From assembly GCF_028471945.1 (NCBI RefSeq), contig NZ_CP110128.1, positions 236,501-300,500 on the forward strand: 64,000 nucleotides of DNA, given 5' to 3'. The DNA comes from Pseudomonas sp. WJP1. GTDB taxonomy: Bacteria; Pseudomonadota; Gammaproteobacteria; Pseudomonadales; Pseudomonadaceae. Positions 63,643-64,000 of the stretch are shown here, in pieces. The first letter of the stretch is position 1; each line of letters begins with the position of its first letter. The translations under genes and the position numbers were made by a program. The notes below the pieces were generated by a model that was not told the origin of the DNA, did not search any database, and saw nothing but the letters and a program-made list of their open reading frames with translations.

Positions 63643-64000
63643 CGCTTGAACAGCCCCTTGAGTGCGTCCTTGAGTTCCGGGCTGACCTTGTCGCCCAGTT
63701 TCTCGTCGATTTTTTCGCTGATGCGCTCGCCCGCCAGTTTGCTCGCGACCTGGCCCATGCGTTCGTTGTCCAGGCGGCAGGCCTTGGCGCCCAGCTCCAG
63801 CGGACCGCGGCAGCGCAACGGCCACTGGATGCCGACAAATTTCTCGCCCACCTGGCAGGCCGGATCCGGCATGTCGCTCTTGTCGCCTTCGACAATGATG
63901 CCCACGCGGTAATCCATGCCCAGGACGCGCAGGTCCACGTCGCCGTCGCCGTTGACGGTCATGCCCGGGATGCGCACTTTCAGGTCCGGGTTGCTCGCGA
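63639..64000 (-). CDS. AsmA-family protein (3' end only)
   Basis: The C-terminal ~120 residues of a protein whose 5' part is beyond the window. Typical AsmA C-terminus: NGDGDVDLRVLGMDYRVGII with a Cys-containing end (PACQVGEKFVGIQWPLRC) and a Lys/Arg-rich finish. AsmA proteins are large envelope proteins linked to lipid transport to the outer membrane. The start is off-window and the stop overlaps the mutY ATG; such asmA-mutY-yggX order is typical of Pseudomonas. Confidence 0.85.
   Translation of the reverse strand, partial: ASNPDLKVRIPGMTVNGDGDVDLRVLGMDYRVGIIVEGDKSDMPDPACQVGEKFVGIQWPLRCRGPLELGAKACRLDNERMGQVASKLAGERISEKIDEKLGDKVSPELKDALKGLFKR

Overview
The window looks like a chromosomal segment of a Pseudomonas of the fluorescens group. 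The evidence is the high-GC codon use, close protein-level resemblance to Pseudomonas core genes, a gene order that follows the P. aeruginosa gshA-tex-amgRS-rimK-pckA-fdhD-nudE-cysQ-dctBD neighbourhood, and five REPIN-type palindromes plus other dispersed Pseudomonas repeats. No prophage, insertion sequence, CRISPR array, rRNA or plasmid function was seen. All calls come from reading the sequence; no database search was run.

Layout. 1-3317 (minus): taurine/sulfonate operon tauABCD, tauD cut by the window edge. 3537-7991 (minus): gshA, a PaaI-type thioesterase and tex. 8352-10522 (plus): an OmpR/EnvZ-type two-component pair (AmgRS). 10563-12081 (minus): rimK, rimB and a 46-codon rimA-like ORF, the ribosomal protein S6 glutamylation system. 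12161-15403 (plus): heat-shock proteins Hsp15 and Hsp33, then PEP carboxykinase. 15464-17106 (minus): a DMT transporter and two small proteins. 17492-21268 (plus): a RecQ helicase, a 3-hydroxyacyl-CoA dehydrogenase and a thioesterase. 21334-26339 (minus): a glycine-zipper protein, a molybdopterin oxidoreductase with FdhD, and a LysR regulator. 26469-29687: a BON-LysM protein, yrfG, nudE-cysQ and a thioesterase. 29725-32930 (minus): DctBD sigma-54 two-component system.

33104-38280 (plus): a 970-residue kinase/M23-like/PLP-enzyme fusion, then aguB and aguA, which convert agmatine to putrescine. 38411-42741: a small ORF behind a sigma-54-type promoter, a catecholate-type TonB receptor with a Fur-like box, and an OprD-type porin behind a promoter and terminator that could be an attenuator or sRNA. 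43357-45103 (plus): tautomerase, DsbA-like protein and SDR. 45169-46000: tRNA-Thr and an AT-richer hexapeptide acyltransferase. 46192-50389 (minus): polar amino-acid ABC transporter plus a methyltransferase. 50844-52344 (plus): a GABA-type permease behind a sigma-54-type promoter. 52416-55407 (minus): two paralogous basic-tailed small proteins, a hydrolase and a DUF1016 nuclease-like protein. 56334-61889 (plus): aldehyde dehydrogenase, LuxR regulator, class III aminotransferase and APC permease, a probable amine/polyamine catabolic module. 62127-64000 (minus): tRNA-Phe, yggX, mutY and the 3' end of an asmA-like gene.

A theme of the right half is nitrogen and carbon scavenging: agmatine, amine, GABA and polar amino acid uptake and breakdown, C4-dicarboxylate sensing, and two sigma-54-type promoters. 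The least described pieces are the micro-EAL RimA-like ORF, the three-domain fusion enzyme beside aguBA with its repeated operator-like sites, the sigma-54-linked 61-codon ORF, and the promoter-terminator leader of the porin.
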